DNA of 64,000 nucleotides from Geobacter sp. OR-1 (GTDB lineage Bacteria; Desulfobacterota; Desulfuromonadia; Geobacterales; DSM-12255), in contig NZ_BAZF01000012.1 in the NCBI RefSeq assembly GCF_000813145.1, forward strand, positions 62,001-126,000. The letters are read 5' to 3'. A program made the translations under genes and the position numbers. Below, in pieces: positions 8,711 through 18,500 of the stretch. The notes beneath the pieces are model-generated. The model did no database searches, was not told the origin of the DNA, and saw only the letters and a program-made list of their open reading frames with translations. The first letter of the stretch is position 1, and each line of letters starts with the position of its first letter.

Positions 8711-9148
8711 CTATTCCTTGTTGGCGAAATATTCCTGTTCTTCCCGCATCAATTTCAACATGGCATGACGAACCCACTCGCTTTTAGAAACGCCAAGAGC
8801 TTTGCAGTGCCGTTCTAAGGATAACCAGATGTTTTCCTGTAATCTCATAGTGAATGGCTTGTCAAGATCAGATCTCCCTGCTGCGATTGACGGCATTTCA
8901 AAAGGGGTTGTAGGCCATTCATGTCTCCTGACGTATTCATGGAGATCATGAACGTGCTGTTTGGTTTTCGGGATTCTTGGTTTTTTTGGATCCTCTTTTA
9001 TTTCAGAAACATTGTGCGTATCAATGTTTTGGGACGAACTTGACTCTAGGGTATCAGCTTTTGCAGCACCGATAAATTTCTCTTCTTCCGGGGACATAAT
9101 ATCTTCAACAGTTTTGCTCGGCTTCGTTGATTTTGGTTTAAACGCCAT
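8711..9148 (-). CDS. Ribbon-helix-helix ParB-like partner of ParA
   Basis: A 145-residue protein. The first 70 residues are polar and probably disordered. The last 50 ([43 protein letters not shown]) have the beta-strand, helix, helix pattern of ribbon-helix-helix (CopG/Arc) DNA-binding proteins. In type Ib plasmid partition systems such a small protein binds the centromere and stimulates ParA. Its ATG overlaps the end of parA by 11 bases, with an AAGGAGG ribosome site inside parA, a mark of translational coupling. The palindromes upstream of parA are the natural candidates for its binding sites. Confidence 0.8.
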   Translation of the reverse strand: MAFKPKSTKPSKTVEDIMSPEEEKFIGAAKADTLESSSSQNIDTHNVSEIKEDPKKPRIPKTKQHVHDLHEYVRRHEWPTTPFEMPSIAAGRSDLDKPFTMRLQENIWLSLERHCKALGVSKSEWVRHAMLKLMREEQEYFANKE

Positions 9149-9785
9149 TTAATGCCTCCTTGTAAAGAGCTAATATTTCGGCGATTGCTTTTGAATCTTT
9201 CTTGTCAAGTTCATTAACAGCCCGTCCTTCAGCAGCCGATCGTCTATAAGCAACTCTGTAGCCGATTTTAACGTTCATGAGCTGCAGGTTCTTCATTTCA
9301 GTCACTACGTCTGTTGCATCGGTTGAAAGCCCAATACGCGGGTTTGTATCCATTTTATTTAAAACGGAATATGTCTTCATATCGGGATTAACAGCTAGGG
9401 CGTCTTCAAGTAATTCGTTCATGTTTTCAACTCCCCAGATGTCGTATTGGCCTGCTAAAAAAGGTACGATAAGAATATCTGCAACGACCAGAGATGATCT
9501 TAAACCCGCGCTGTCGCGTCCACCGGCATCGATTACGATGTCAGTACATTTTGGAATAAGTTTCCTTACTTCTGATGCAACAGCTCGACCTGTAATAGAT
9601 ACACAAGTGATTGTTGGCGTTACCCCTTCATCTTCTCTTACCTTAACAAACTCACTTGCGCTCCCTTGAGGATCAGCGTCAATCAGAATAACGTCATTGC
9701 CCTCTTGTGCCCGCATAATTGCGAGGTTTGTAGCGATTGTCGTCTTCCCAGTCCCACCTTTTTCGTTTGCGACTACGATAACCAT
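9138..9785 (-). CDS. parA: ParA-family partition ATPase
   Basis: A 215-residue deviant-Walker ATPase that would position plasmid copies on the nucleoid. It begins [16 protein letters not shown], containing the two-lysine Walker A box. The Walker A' block is [15 protein letters not shown] near residue 40 and the Walker B region is [14 protein letters not shown] near 75. No N-terminal DNA-binding domain is present, so this is a type Ib ParA. I chose the ATG at 9785 because GGAGG lies 7 bases upstream; a longer frame starting at 9851 adds a cysteine-rich tail that looks spurious. It is followed by the overlapping ribbon-helix-helix gene. Confidence 0.92.
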   Translation of the reverse strand: MVIVVANEKGGTGKTTIATNLAIMRAQEGNDVILIDADPQGSASEFVKVREDEGVTPTITCVSITGRAVASEVRKLIPKCTDIVIDAGGRDSAGLRSSLVVADILIVPFLAGQYDIWGVENMNELLEDALAVNPDMKTYSVLNKMDTNPRIGLSTDATDVVTEMKNLQLMNVKIGYRVAYRRSAAEGRAVNELDKKDSKAIAEILALYKEALNGV

Positions 9786-9915
9786 AGGGCCTCCAGTGTA
9801 TTTCCTTATACAGCATATACAATACATTTCCTGTAATTGCAAGTATGACAATAAAATAACCTATATAACCTTAATATAAAATCAATTACATGACTTGTCA
9901 AATAAACACAAGGTA

Positions 9916-9935
9916 TGTACTGTACATACAGTACA
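9916..9935. repeat. 20-bp palindrome, copy A (putative parS/operator)
   Basis: Two perfect 9-base half-sites, TGTACTGTA and TACAGTACA, are separated by CA. It lies about 130 bases before the parA start codon and continues rightwards as TGACATG, a flank also seen in copy C. A binding site for the ribbon-helix-helix protein, acting as centromere and/or parA operator, is the likeliest reading. Confidence 0.65.
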
Positions 9936-10391
9936 TGACATGAACGGATATTGGTTGGGAGATTTGGTAACTACAGGTATATGATGCCTACAGCTGATAT
10001 CAACCTGTTGGGCATTGTGCCAAAGAATACTGCCAGCGGGGTCCTGGAAATGACGCTTTCAAGAGTATATTGGGAACGTATCTCTGACTGGATAGGGCTT
10101 CCTAATGCGCTAGCCGAGCACGCCAATCGAACGTACACGGACAGGGGATCTTTCATATGTGAAACTAGTATTCGTCGATCATTTTGAACGTTGCGCGATG
10201 GTCCTGGATACATATTCCGGCACATTGATAAATGTATGAAGTGATTTCCGCATTTTCAAGAAACCGTTTCCACAATCGCATAAATTAATGAGTTGTGGCT
10301 GTTGATGAAAAGAGTATATAGAGGAATATTGCTACGAATGGGAATAATGCCAGGCAAGCACATTGCATGACATAGATGTAACATAATGTCG

Positions 10392-10411
10392 TGTACTGTA
10401 TGTACAGTACA
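10392..10411. repeat. 20-bp palindrome, copy B (putative parS/operator)
   Basis: The sequence TGTACTGTATGTACAGTACA is fully self-complementary in its arms and identical over all 20 bases to copy D at 61456. The left flank is AATGTCG and the right flank TCACATGA, so the symmetry nearly extends outwards with the ATGTCAT/ATGACAT motif. Confidence 0.65.
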
Positions 10412-10619
10412 TCACATGACTATAAAGTGAACCAGCAACATTCCCATATAATCGAGTATGGGATGGTGTTTTTCAGGTGTTATATGCTTATTTAAAATTC
10501 TGGAAATATTTTGACGAAGCTTATCTATTTAAAGCATTCTTATCGATATTAGAGTCACAGAATCCCCTTGATTTGGGCTGAGGAGGGGGGTAATTGCACC
10601 TGATCAGATAGGAATTACA

Positions 10620-10639
10620 TTGCTTGTATATACAGTACA
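10620..10639. repeat. Palindrome half-site, copy C
   Basis: The right half TACAGTACA and its TGACATG flank are intact, while the left half is degenerate (TTGCTTGTA). It lies 209 bases from copy B in the same non-coding region and looks like a decayed or low-affinity member of the set. Confidence 0.5.
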
Positions 10640-11076
10640 TGACATGCACATAAACAACATTACATTTAAATAACATGCAACACATTAAATACACATTTAT
10701 GATAAATGACTCTTCAGTAAACGTCACATATCTTCGTCAGAATTGAGAAGCAGTAGAACGGCTGGACAAGTTAATCCGGTTTGGCAGGTAAGAAAACAAG
10801 ATGACCGAGAGAGATCTGTCCAGGCGAGGGAATTTTCAGAAAAACCTGCAGAAGATCGAGCATGTTGATACAAAGTGATAGATTGATTTGATGTTTGAGG
10901 TTGCCAACATTGTTGGGAGTATAGCTTTTCAGCGATGAAGATAATTCAATGCATTATACTTACGGCAGACACATTGACGCTAAGAAGTCCTTGATGCCCA
11001 AGCGGGTTCGCAGAACAATAAAGGGCAACGAAGGTTTCTAAAGTTACAATTGCATCTGTTGGGCTATGGAGGACTT

Positions 11077-11709
11077 GTGAAACTGGCTGGGCTAGTGATG
11101 ATAGTAATGCTTTTGATCGGAGTACAGGCAATGGCAATTGAAGAGGCGCCCTACAAAGTGGCTCAAGAGAACGGGATATTCGAGGTGCGTGACTATGAGC
11201 CGCATATACTTGCCGAGACTTTGGTTGATGGCTCTCTTGAAGATGCTGGCAGTAAAGCCTTCAGGCGTCTCTTCAACTACATATCCGGCGCAAATCATTC
11301 CCGCAGTTCAATTGAAATGACGGCCCCAGTTTCACAGGAGCCAAAAGGTGAAAAGATTACCATGACGGCCCCGGTGAGTCAGCAGGCATCAGCGGGAAAG
11401 TGGGCTGTCAGCTTCATGATGCCGGCAAGCTACACACTGGCAACGTTGCCTGTTCCCGACGACAGTAGTATCACCCTGCGTCAGGTTCCGGCCAGACGTA
11501 TGGCAGCAGTTCGATATTCCGGGACGTGGAGCGAGAAGAACTATCTCGAAAACAAGGAACGACTGGAAAACTGGATTCGTGAAAACGGATTTGTGATCAG
11601 AGGCGAACCGGTGTGGGCTCGCTACAATCCTCCCTTCACCCTCTGGTTCCTACGTCGCAATGAGATCCTGATACCGGTCGATAGCCTCACAAAAGATCAA
11701 ACTCTATAG
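11077..11709 (+). CDS. SOUL-family heme-binding protein, exported
   Basis: A 210-residue protein starting at GTG 11077, four bases after a GGAGG ribosome site. A signal peptide (LAGLVMIVMLLIGVQAMA) is followed by the SOUL domain: EAPYKVAQENGIFEVRDYEP, the twice-repeated MTAPVSQ phrase near residues 85 and 105, RQVPARRMAAVRYSGTWSE and WARYNPPFTLWFLRRNEIL. SOUL proteins bind heme or other tetrapyrroles; here the location would be periplasmic. The bacterial role is not settled. It ends tail-to-tail with the Old Yellow Enzyme gene, the two stops overlapping by 13 bases. Confidence 0.88.
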   Translation: MKLAGLVMIVMLLIGVQAMAIEEAPYKVAQENGIFEVRDYEPHILAETLVDGSLEDAGSKAFRRLFNYISGANHSRSSIEMTAPVSQEPKGEKITMTAPVSQQASAGKWAVSFMMPASYTLATLPVPDDSSITLRQVPARRMAAVRYSGTWSEKNYLENKERLENWIRENGFVIRGEPVWARYNPPFTLWFLRRNEILIPVDSLTKDQTL

Positions 11710-12797
11710 TCGGCTAATCCGGGATAATCCGTATATCCTTCCTTCCCAGGAGTGTAGAAGGTTGCCTGATCGGGGACAGCCAAGGAGGCCCCGGTTCTGA
11801 GCCGCTCAACAAGATCGGGGTTGGCTATGAGCGGTCTACCGAATGCCACCAAGTCCGCCGTGCCGTCTTGTATATCTGCCTCCGCCCGCTCCCGGTCATA
11901 ACCGCCGGAAAGAATGATAGATCCGCCGCCGCTGTCACGGAACGACTTGCACATAGTGCAAACTACTGCCTGATCGGGCTTCGGTGCTCCCATTGCGGAA
12001 TGATCGACCATGTGCATGTAGGCCATCCCAAGGCGCCCAAGGTCAGCAGCAAGCTGGGTGTACTGCCCGGCAATCCCCTCATAGGTTCCGCTCATGTCGT
12101 TGAACACCCCGTACGGTGAAAGCCGGATACCGGTTCGTGAAGCGCCGATGGCGTTGATGACGGCTCTAGCCACATCCAGTGCAAAGCAATTGCGGCGGGT
12201 TGCATCGCCACCGTAGTCATCGTCCCTTTGGTTTGACCCAGGATCAAGGAACTGGGTTATCAGGTACCCGTTGGCCCCGTGGATCTCAACACCATCAAAA
12301 CCTGCTTCGCTGGCAAGTGTTGCGGCACGTGCGTATTCCTCAATTGCAGCGGCAATGTCACCTGCTGTCATAGATCTTGGTGTATCATAAGTTTGCTCAC
12401 CTTTAACATCGGTCCAGATGGCGCCGCTCATGGCGATAGCAGACGGGGCCAGCAGTTCCGCTCCCACCGGCAGATTGAGTGTTGATCCCACCCGGCCGGC
12501 ATGCATCAGCTGAATGAAGATACGCCCGCCGCCGGCGTGTACAGCCTCGGTCACTAGGCGCCAGCCATCCCGCTGCTCAGTAGAGAATATCCCCGGGATA
12601 CGGGCATATCCCAAGCCGTTTGGAGATGGGGAGGTTCCCTCGGTGACGATCAGTCCGGTTGAAGCACGCTGATCGTAGTATTCGGCCATCAGGCTGTTGG
12701 GGATATTGCCCTGTGCCCGACTCCGGGTCATGGGTGCCATGACGATGCGGTTTTTGAGTTCTACTGTCCCAAGTCTAAACGGAGAAAACAGTTTCAA
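11697..12797 (-). CDS. Old Yellow Enzyme-family alkene reductase
   Basis: A 366-residue FMN-dependent TIM-barrel oxidoreductase that reduces activated C=C bonds or nitro esters using NAD(P)H (NemA / 12-oxophytodienoate reductase group). Seen motifs: LKNRIVMAPMTRSRA at the N-terminus, IQLMHAGR near residue 97, the substrate and FMN region DGVEIHGANGYLITQFLDP near 170, and the phosphate-binding LSGGYDRERAEADI then VAFGRPLIANPDLV near the C-terminus. Full length for the family. The start ATG at 12797 follows a GGAGG site. A role in electrophile detoxification is inferred. Confidence 0.92.
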   Translation of the reverse strand: MKLFSPFRLGTVELKNRIVMAPMTRSRAQGNIPNSLMAEYYDQRASTGLIVTEGTSPSPNGLGYARIPGIFSTEQRDGWRLVTEAVHAGGGRIFIQLMHAGRVGSTLNLPVGAELLAPSAIAMSGAIWTDVKGEQTYDTPRSMTAGDIAAAIEEYARAATLASEAGFDGVEIHGANGYLITQFLDPGSNQRDDDYGGDATRRNCFALDVARAVINAIGASRTGIRLSPYGVFNDMSGTYEGIAGQYTQLAADLGRLGMAYMHMVDHSAMGAPKPDQAVVCTMCKSFRDSGGGSIILSGGYDRERAEADIQDGTADLVAFGRPLIANPDLVERLRTGASLAVPDQATFYTPGKEGYTDYPGLADYRV

Positions 12798-13227
12798 GTG
12801 AACCTCCTTCAGTATATGGAGATTTCAGTGATGCAGTGCCGCCAATACCAGGTTTGGTGAATGCCTATTGACGAGAACCATGCGCACCGAGAGAAATGTT
12901 ATGTGCTCCAGCTCTGCGACATTATATGGCTCCCAACCGAAATGACCTATCAGTTTGGCTACTGTATGCTATGCTAACTGATCTGTTGCCCATGCTGTTC
13001 TTGTGTTCCAGTGCTCCTTCAAGAACGGATGAAATGATTTTCTTTCCACGATGAGGGTGAGTCGGAAACCCCATTCTTGAAAGTCACCGCACGAGGTGTG
13101 CATGTATCTTGAGAATAGGAACATTCAGAGATACTTCCTGTGTTTCTGGAGTCATATCTGTAGAAATGAGTTTCCCAATGCGTTTAATAAAGCATAGATG
13201 TTTATCACTATTCGCAATTCTGCAAAA
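12798..13227. other. 430-base intergenic region, nothing recognised
   Basis: I see no gene, clear terminator or repeat between the Old Yellow Enzyme gene and the replication-factor-like gene. The sequence becomes more AT-rich toward 13200, where the composition of the next gene begins. Confidence 0.5.
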
Positions 13228-14067
13228 TCAATCATCTAACGAATAAGACATTCGTGTTATCGCATCGTTATCTGACTCAAAGCTGCTCTGCATTGGATAG
13301 TTTTGATCCGTCACCGGGATCATTATATATTGTCTCAGTTGTTCCATAAGTACTGGCCGGAATAACCTATATATCTCTGTGGGTTGATCTATGTGAGGTA
13401 AACTATTATCTCTTTGCATTCCAAGTTCGCGTGCTTTCTTTCTCCTACTTTTTGATAACTTATGCATATATTCCGGATGTTTAAGGAGGCGTCTTAAGTG
13501 GCTGTCTTTTTTTGGAAATGAATTTATACTGCCTGCAAATATTGACTGAAACATATCAATTGGCAAAATGTTGTCGAGTTTGACATTTGTTATTTTTGCT
13601 TCTACTCTCCATTTAGTTCCTTCTAAATTACTTTCTTTCGCTTTATTATATATCACCAAAACTAATCTTGATTTTGGTCTTCCGAAATATAATGTTTCAA
13701 TAGGATCGTTATTTTTCGGGAATCTATTTACTTTTCTACGACCTGTTATATCAAACCAGAAGTACTGGGACAAATCATGTTTGTAATCTAATGCTACATC
13801 AAGCCTAGATATTTTATATATCTGCAACTTATTTAGTATATATAATATGATATCATCATCACACTTTCTTGGGTTAAATGCTAGTCTTATATATTTATGA
13901 CAAATTATTACTGTTGAACCATCAATTAGATTATAATTATAAAAAGTGGCGTAATCATATTTTATGCTGTATGATTTAACAATCCACGGCTTACCAGTGA
14001 TTTTGAAAGAAAATGAAAAATCTGGCATAGCTAAGACCATTAACTTATCAATTGAAACAGAAATCAT
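13228..14067 (-). CDS. Replication initiation factor-like protein (Rep_trans type), AT-rich
   Basis: A 279-residue protein. The middle part KISRLDVALDYKHDL, then TLYFGRPKSRLVLVIYNKAKE and KWRVEAKI, follows the pattern of rolling-circle replication initiation factors of the Rep_trans group found in phages, plasmids and integrative elements. I could not place a nicking tyrosine with confidence. The start ATG at 14067 follows a GGGGGG site. The gene is far richer in A and T than its neighbours, pointing to recent transfer. It may be a leftover of a second mobile element or a live replication function. The lysine/arginine-rich stretch KLSKSRRKKARELG may contact DNA. Confidence 0.55.
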   Translation of the reverse strand: MISVSIDKLMVLAMPDFSFSFKITGKPWIVKSYSIKYDYATFYNYNLIDGSTVIICHKYIRLAFNPRKCDDDIILYILNKLQIYKISRLDVALDYKHDLSQYFWFDITGRRKVNRFPKNNDPIETLYFGRPKSRLVLVIYNKAKESNLEGTKWRVEAKITNVKLDNILPIDMFQSIFAGSINSFPKKDSHLRRLLKHPEYMHKLSKSRRKKARELGMQRDNSLPHIDQPTEIYRLFRPVLMEQLRQYIMIPVTDQNYPMQSSFESDNDAITRMSYSLDD

Positions 14068-14115
14068 GAGACCCCCCATAAACTTTGCTTTTCTGTCGGC
14101 ATTCGATATGTGCAC

Positions 14116-14444
14116 GAAATAAATGGGAAACTGATTAATTTTGCCCGTTTGACGCCTCTGAGATTAGCGTATTTTCGCATATGTAGTGGCAACTATTACG
14201 TCTCCATAGATGTTTTCCCCACTCTATTTGAATATTCTCGTATCGTACAAAAGTCGAAAACTGGTAGTTGGGGAACTGCTCAGATAAGGTTTCACAAGGT
14301 AGCTATTTCATGAATTTTTGTCGATATTAAATCGACAAGTTTAGTAAATATTTCTACTTACAAATCAGAAATAATGATCCATATAGGACTCCATTTGGGG
14401 GAGGTCCTGTGTTACCCTTTGGCAAATCTTATAAGGGGTAGCCT
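14116..14444. other. Intergenic region before sbcD, nothing recognised
   Basis: This 330-base AT-rich gap between divergent genes must hold the promoters for the replication-factor-like gene (minus) and sbcDC (plus). A short frame on the plus strand at its left end has no ribosome site. No clear promoter could be fixed by eye. AAGGGG just before 14445 is the sbcD ribosome site. Confidence 0.4.
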
Positions 14445-15581
14445 ATGCGAATTCTTCACCTTGCTGACCTTCACCTCGGGAAAATATTCCATGAAGTCCA
14501 TCTGACAGACGATCAGGCATATCTCCTCAATCAGGTCGTTGACTTGGCTGCCGAGTACAAGGTCGATACTGTTGTGATAACCGGCGACATCTACGATCGG
14601 TCTGTTCCTCCGGTAGAAGCGACCGAGATACTCGACGATTTTTTATCCCGCATTGTTCTGGATCTCGGCATCAAAATTATTCTCATCCCTGGAAATCATG
14701 ACAGCGCCGAACGGGTCGGTTTCGGCAGCCGCCTCCTGCGAGAGCGGGGCCTTCACATAGCTGCCGATCCCTTTGCCTGCACCCCAATCGAACTGCACGA
14801 CTCCCATGGTCCGGTCACCTTCCTGCCTCTACCCTATCTGGAACCGATAATTTTACGACGCCATCTCAATGATGCTGATATCCCCGATTTTACTGCAGCA
14901 TATCGGCATGTTCTTGCAGGCCTCCCGACCTCCGGCCGCACCGTCTGCGTGGCCCACTGCTACGCCGCGGGAGGGGAGGGTAGCGAATCCGAGCGCCCAC
15001 TGGCCATAGGAGGAAGCAGCCTAGTGGACTCAGAGGTCTTCTCCCCGTTCAGCCTCACCCTCCTCGGCCACCTGCACCGCCCCCAGAAGGTCGGCCCGAA
15101 AGCATGGTATGCCGGTGCTCCCTTACGCTATTCATTCTCTGAACTTGACCACGACAAAATGTTCAGCATATTTGAACTGGACGCCGCTGGTGGGGTCATC
15201 CGCACCACCATCCCGGTGCTCCCGAGAAGGGAGTTGCGCGAGCTGAGAGGGACACTTGATGAGATTCTGAAAGCAGCTGAGAGTGACCCGTCTTGTGACG
15301 ATTATTTCTCTATTATCCTTACCGACCGCGGGACGTTGTTCGATTATGCGGCCAAAATCCGTGATCTCTATCCGAATGTACTCTCCATTGTTAGAATTCA
15401 GCAGGAAGGGGAGGGGAATATTGTCAACCCGGGGGAATTGAGGAGGCTATCCGATCAGGAGATCGTCGCCCGTTTCTATGGGCACGTCGCCGGAGAGATG
15501 GATGAACAGGAGGAGGATGTCCTGAATCAAGTGCTTGACGCGATGAACCGCAGGGAAGGAGGTGACGCATGCGCCCTCTGA
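14445..15581 (+). CDS. sbcD: SbcD nuclease subunit of the SbcCD complex
   Basis: A 378-residue Mre11-like metallophosphoesterase. All nuclease motifs are visible: HLADLHLG at the N-terminus, VVITGDIYDR near residue 44, IPGNHDSAERV near 84, VAHCYAAG near 168 and LLGHLHRPQ near 207. With SbcC it cleaves DNA hairpins, trims blocked ends and acts in double-strand-break processing in the cytoplasm. The C-terminal 120 residues are the capping and SbcC-binding region. Its end overlaps the sbcC start by 13 bases, so the two are translationally coupled. A GGGGTAG ribosome site precedes the ATG. Confidence 0.95.
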   Translation: MRILHLADLHLGKIFHEVHLTDDQAYLLNQVVDLAAEYKVDTVVITGDIYDRSVPPVEATEILDDFLSRIVLDLGIKIILIPGNHDSAERVGFGSRLLRERGLHIAADPFACTPIELHDSHGPVTFLPLPYLEPIILRRHLNDADIPDFTAAYRHVLAGLPTSGRTVCVAHCYAAGGEGSESERPLAIGGSSLVDSEVFSPFSLTLLGHLHRPQKVGPKAWYAGAPLRYSFSELDHDKMFSIFELDAAGGVIRTTIPVLPRRELRELRGTLDEILKAAESDPSCDDYFSIILTDRGTLFDYAAKIRDLYPNVLSIVRIQQEGEGNIVNPGELRRLSDQEIVARFYGHVAGEMDEQEEDVLNQVLDAMNRREGGDACAL

Positions 15582-18500
15582 AACTCTACATGCAGGCGTT
15601 CGGTCCTTTTGCAGGTAAACAGGAGATCAACTTCGCCCTCCTCGGCGAGAAAGCCTTCTTCCTGATCCAGGGGCCGACCGGGGCTGGTAAAACATCTATT
15701 CTCGACGCTGTTTGTTACGCGCTCTACGGGACTCCCAGCGGTTCCACCAGGGACGAGCATACTCTTCGTTCACAGCATGCTCCTAAAGACCTGCTGTGCG
15801 AAGTGGAGTTCCTGTTCCAGGTCGGCCCGCGCCGCTTTCATATTAAACGGAGCCCCGAGCAAACCCTGCTAAAGAAGGGGAAAGAGCAAAAGTCTCTTCA
15901 CAAAGTCGAACTGTGCGAGGTCGATGCCGACGGGGCGGTTATAGACACACCGCTGTACAAGGTCGGAGACATCAGGGAGAGAATCGAACAGGTGCTCGGC
16001 TTTACCGCCGATCAGTTCCGCCAGGTTGTGATTCTCCCCCAGGGGGAGTTTCGCAAACTGTTGCTGGCCTCCTCGGCAGACAAGGAGAAGATTCTCGAAA
16101 AATTATTCGCTACCGAGCGATTCAAGCGAATCGAAAACGAACTCAAGGAAAGAAGCGCCGCCCTTGCCAGGAGTCTCGAAGGGATCAGGAACACCATCCG
16201 CGGGATCCTCGAAGGCCAGGAGGTTGTCTCTCCTTCGGAACTCGAAGCCAAACAGAAAGAATTGGAGCAGTTGGAGAGCGAGTTGTCGGTAAAATACTCT
16301 GCAGCTGCAGCAAGCCTGCAAGAGGCTGCAGAAGCCCTCCAGAAAGGGCATATAATCGAGGAGAAGTTTCTTCGGCTAGAAAAAGCTCAAGTTGCGGTAA
16401 GTGGCCTCGCAGGGGAACGGGAATCGATTGAGAAAATTGCTGTCAAATGCGAACGGGGCAAACGGGCGCTCTCACTTGACGACTTCTATAATGCGCTTAC
16501 CCGGGACCGTCATCAGAGCCGTGACCTTGCGACACGGATCAGCGAACTGGACGAATCACTGGTAAAAATGCGTGGTGAATTGTCTGTTGCAAAAGGAGAT
16601 CAGGAGAGTATGCGGAAACTCGCTGCTGAAATTCCGGCAAAGACGGCGGAAAAGGCAGGTCTCGAAGGTCGACTCCGCCTCATTGAAGAGGTGACGGTCG
16701 GGGAACGGAAACTGAAGGAAGCGGTGAAGGCACGAAAAGCGGCAAGCGACGAGTTCGAACTGGTTCAGAAAAACATATCAGCGCTAGAGGCATGGCTTGC
16801 GGAGGCTGGAGAGAGAATCGAAGATCTTGCCCGGGAAGCCGGTCAACGTGGAGAGGTCGGGGAGCGGCTCAAGGGGGTGGAAAGCCAGGCTGCATCTGCA
16901 AGGAAACTGGCGGGTGCCGCTGACAGGGAAGTGAAACTCGCAAAAGAACAGGGGAAGCTGGCAGATCAGTACAGCAAGGCGGAAGCCGATGTCGTCTCGG
17001 CTGTTGCCATATATGAAGGGCTTTCGGAGAAACTCATCCACGGTCAGGCAGCCCGATTGGCAAAGGAGCTCCACGACGGCGCACCCTGTCCGGTGTGCGG
17101 CTCCTTGGAGCACCCGGCGCCTGCCGGCGGTGCTGAGAATGTTCCAACCGATCTGGAGATCGAAGCTGCAAAGCTGGCCGTTGAGACCGCTCGGGAGAAG
17201 CTTGACCAGGTCAGGGGAGAAGCTGCCAACCATAATGTCTCCCTGGGAGAGGCGAGGTCGGAAGCGAACACATTGCGACAGCAGCTCGGATCTGCTGCGG
17301 ATACATCGGTAGCCATTCTGGATGAAGAGATAAAACGCTTAAAATTACTGTTTACAGATCTTGTCAGCAAAGAAAAGGAGCTTGAAACAGCACGTGCGAG
17401 CCGGGCAGGGGAGGGGAGCAAGCTGGAAGAGGCTCGGAAATCTCTGACAGGGAAAGCCGAGGCCCTGCAGAAAGCCGCCGCTCAGGCAGATTTATTGGCA
17501 GGGCAGCTGCAGGCGAAAAGCAGCGAACTTGGAGACGGAGAGCGCGACTCAGTTGCGGTGAAAAAACTGATTGCTGATATCGAAACATTCATAGTGGAAA
17601 CGTCTGAAGGGCTCAAAACAGCGGACGGACTGGCTGAACGTCTGGAGCGGGAATCCAGCGCTCGGCAGGGGGAACGGGATGGGGCCGTGAAGAGCTCCGA
17701 AGAGCTGACTGAGCGTTTGGGCAAGGGAGAGAAAACATTTGCTGATCGCATGGCTAAGGCCGGTTTTGCGGATGAGGAGGAGTATCGTGCGTCCGGTCTC
17801 ACGGGGGATGAACTCGAGCGTCTGGAGCAAAAGGTTGCCGTGTACCGGGAGAAGGTGGCCGCTGCCTCAGCAGAGCAGACACAGGCTGGGGAGGCATGTT
17901 CCGGGCTCACACGGCCTGATCTCCATTCCCTTACTTCAAGCCGAACGAGTGCGGAAGATGCTTTGACTGCCATTGCAGAAGAGCAGGGGAGGGAGAAGTC
18001 TCTGCATGAGACTATCCGGTCGTCTTTACTAGTGATCGAAAAGTATCAGAAAGAGAGTGCCGATCAAGAGCAGCAGTACCGGGTCGTATCGAACCTTTCA
18101 AATCTTGCCTCAGGCAATAACTCAAAGCGGATAACCCTCCAGAGGTACGTACTGGCGTCGTTGTTCGAAGAGGTGGCGACTGCCGCTTCTGCGCGTCTGT
18201 CCCTTATGAGCCGGGGGCGTTACCACTTGAGGCGCTCTGAGACGGTCACTGATGCCCGTAAGGGTGCAGGGCTTGATCTTGAAGTAACCGATGATTTCAC
18301 CGGCCAACGCCGGCCGGCTTCGTCACTGTCAGGCGGTGAGACCTTCCTTGCATCTCTCTCGCTGGCGCTGGGGCTTTCCGATATCGTTCTTGCGCAAAGC
18401 GGTGGGCGATATCTTGATACACTGTTTATCGACGAGGGCTTCGGAACACTAGATCAGGAAACGCTTGATATTGCTATGGACACATTGGTGCGACTGAATG

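Larger units (their letters stand above)
9786..11076. other. 1.3-kb non-coding region upstream of parA
   Basis: No convincing gene is present between parA and the SOUL-family gene. The stretch is AT-rich and holds three copies of the TGTACTGTA/TACAGTACA palindrome (see the repeat entries) plus extra half-motifs such as TTACATGACT near 9885. It is the best place for the parA promoter and for a plasmid centromere. Short frames on both strands lack ribosome sites and protein-like composition. Confidence 0.6.

Noticed and set aside
9916-9935. Palindrome read as a LexA (SOS) box
   Set aside because: It has CTG-N6-CAG where the classical gamma-proteobacterial box is CTG-N10-CAG, and it does not fit the Geobacter-type box either.
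9951-10225. Overlapping short open frames on both strands in the parA upstream region
   Set aside because: Neither has a ribosome site or a recognisable domain, and they overlap each other in opposite directions.
10521-10727. Cysteine-rich 68-codon frame on the minus strand
   Set aside because: No ribosome site, codes across palindrome copy C, and the amino-acid make-up is typical of translated AT-rich non-coding DNA.
14110-14313. 67-codon plus-strand frame before sbcD
   Set aside because: It overlaps the divergent gene's start region and has no ribosome site or protein-like pattern.
17482-17973. Long antisense frames inside sbcC and other large genes
   Set aside because: They are shadows of strongly biased coding sequence and have no start signals or domains.
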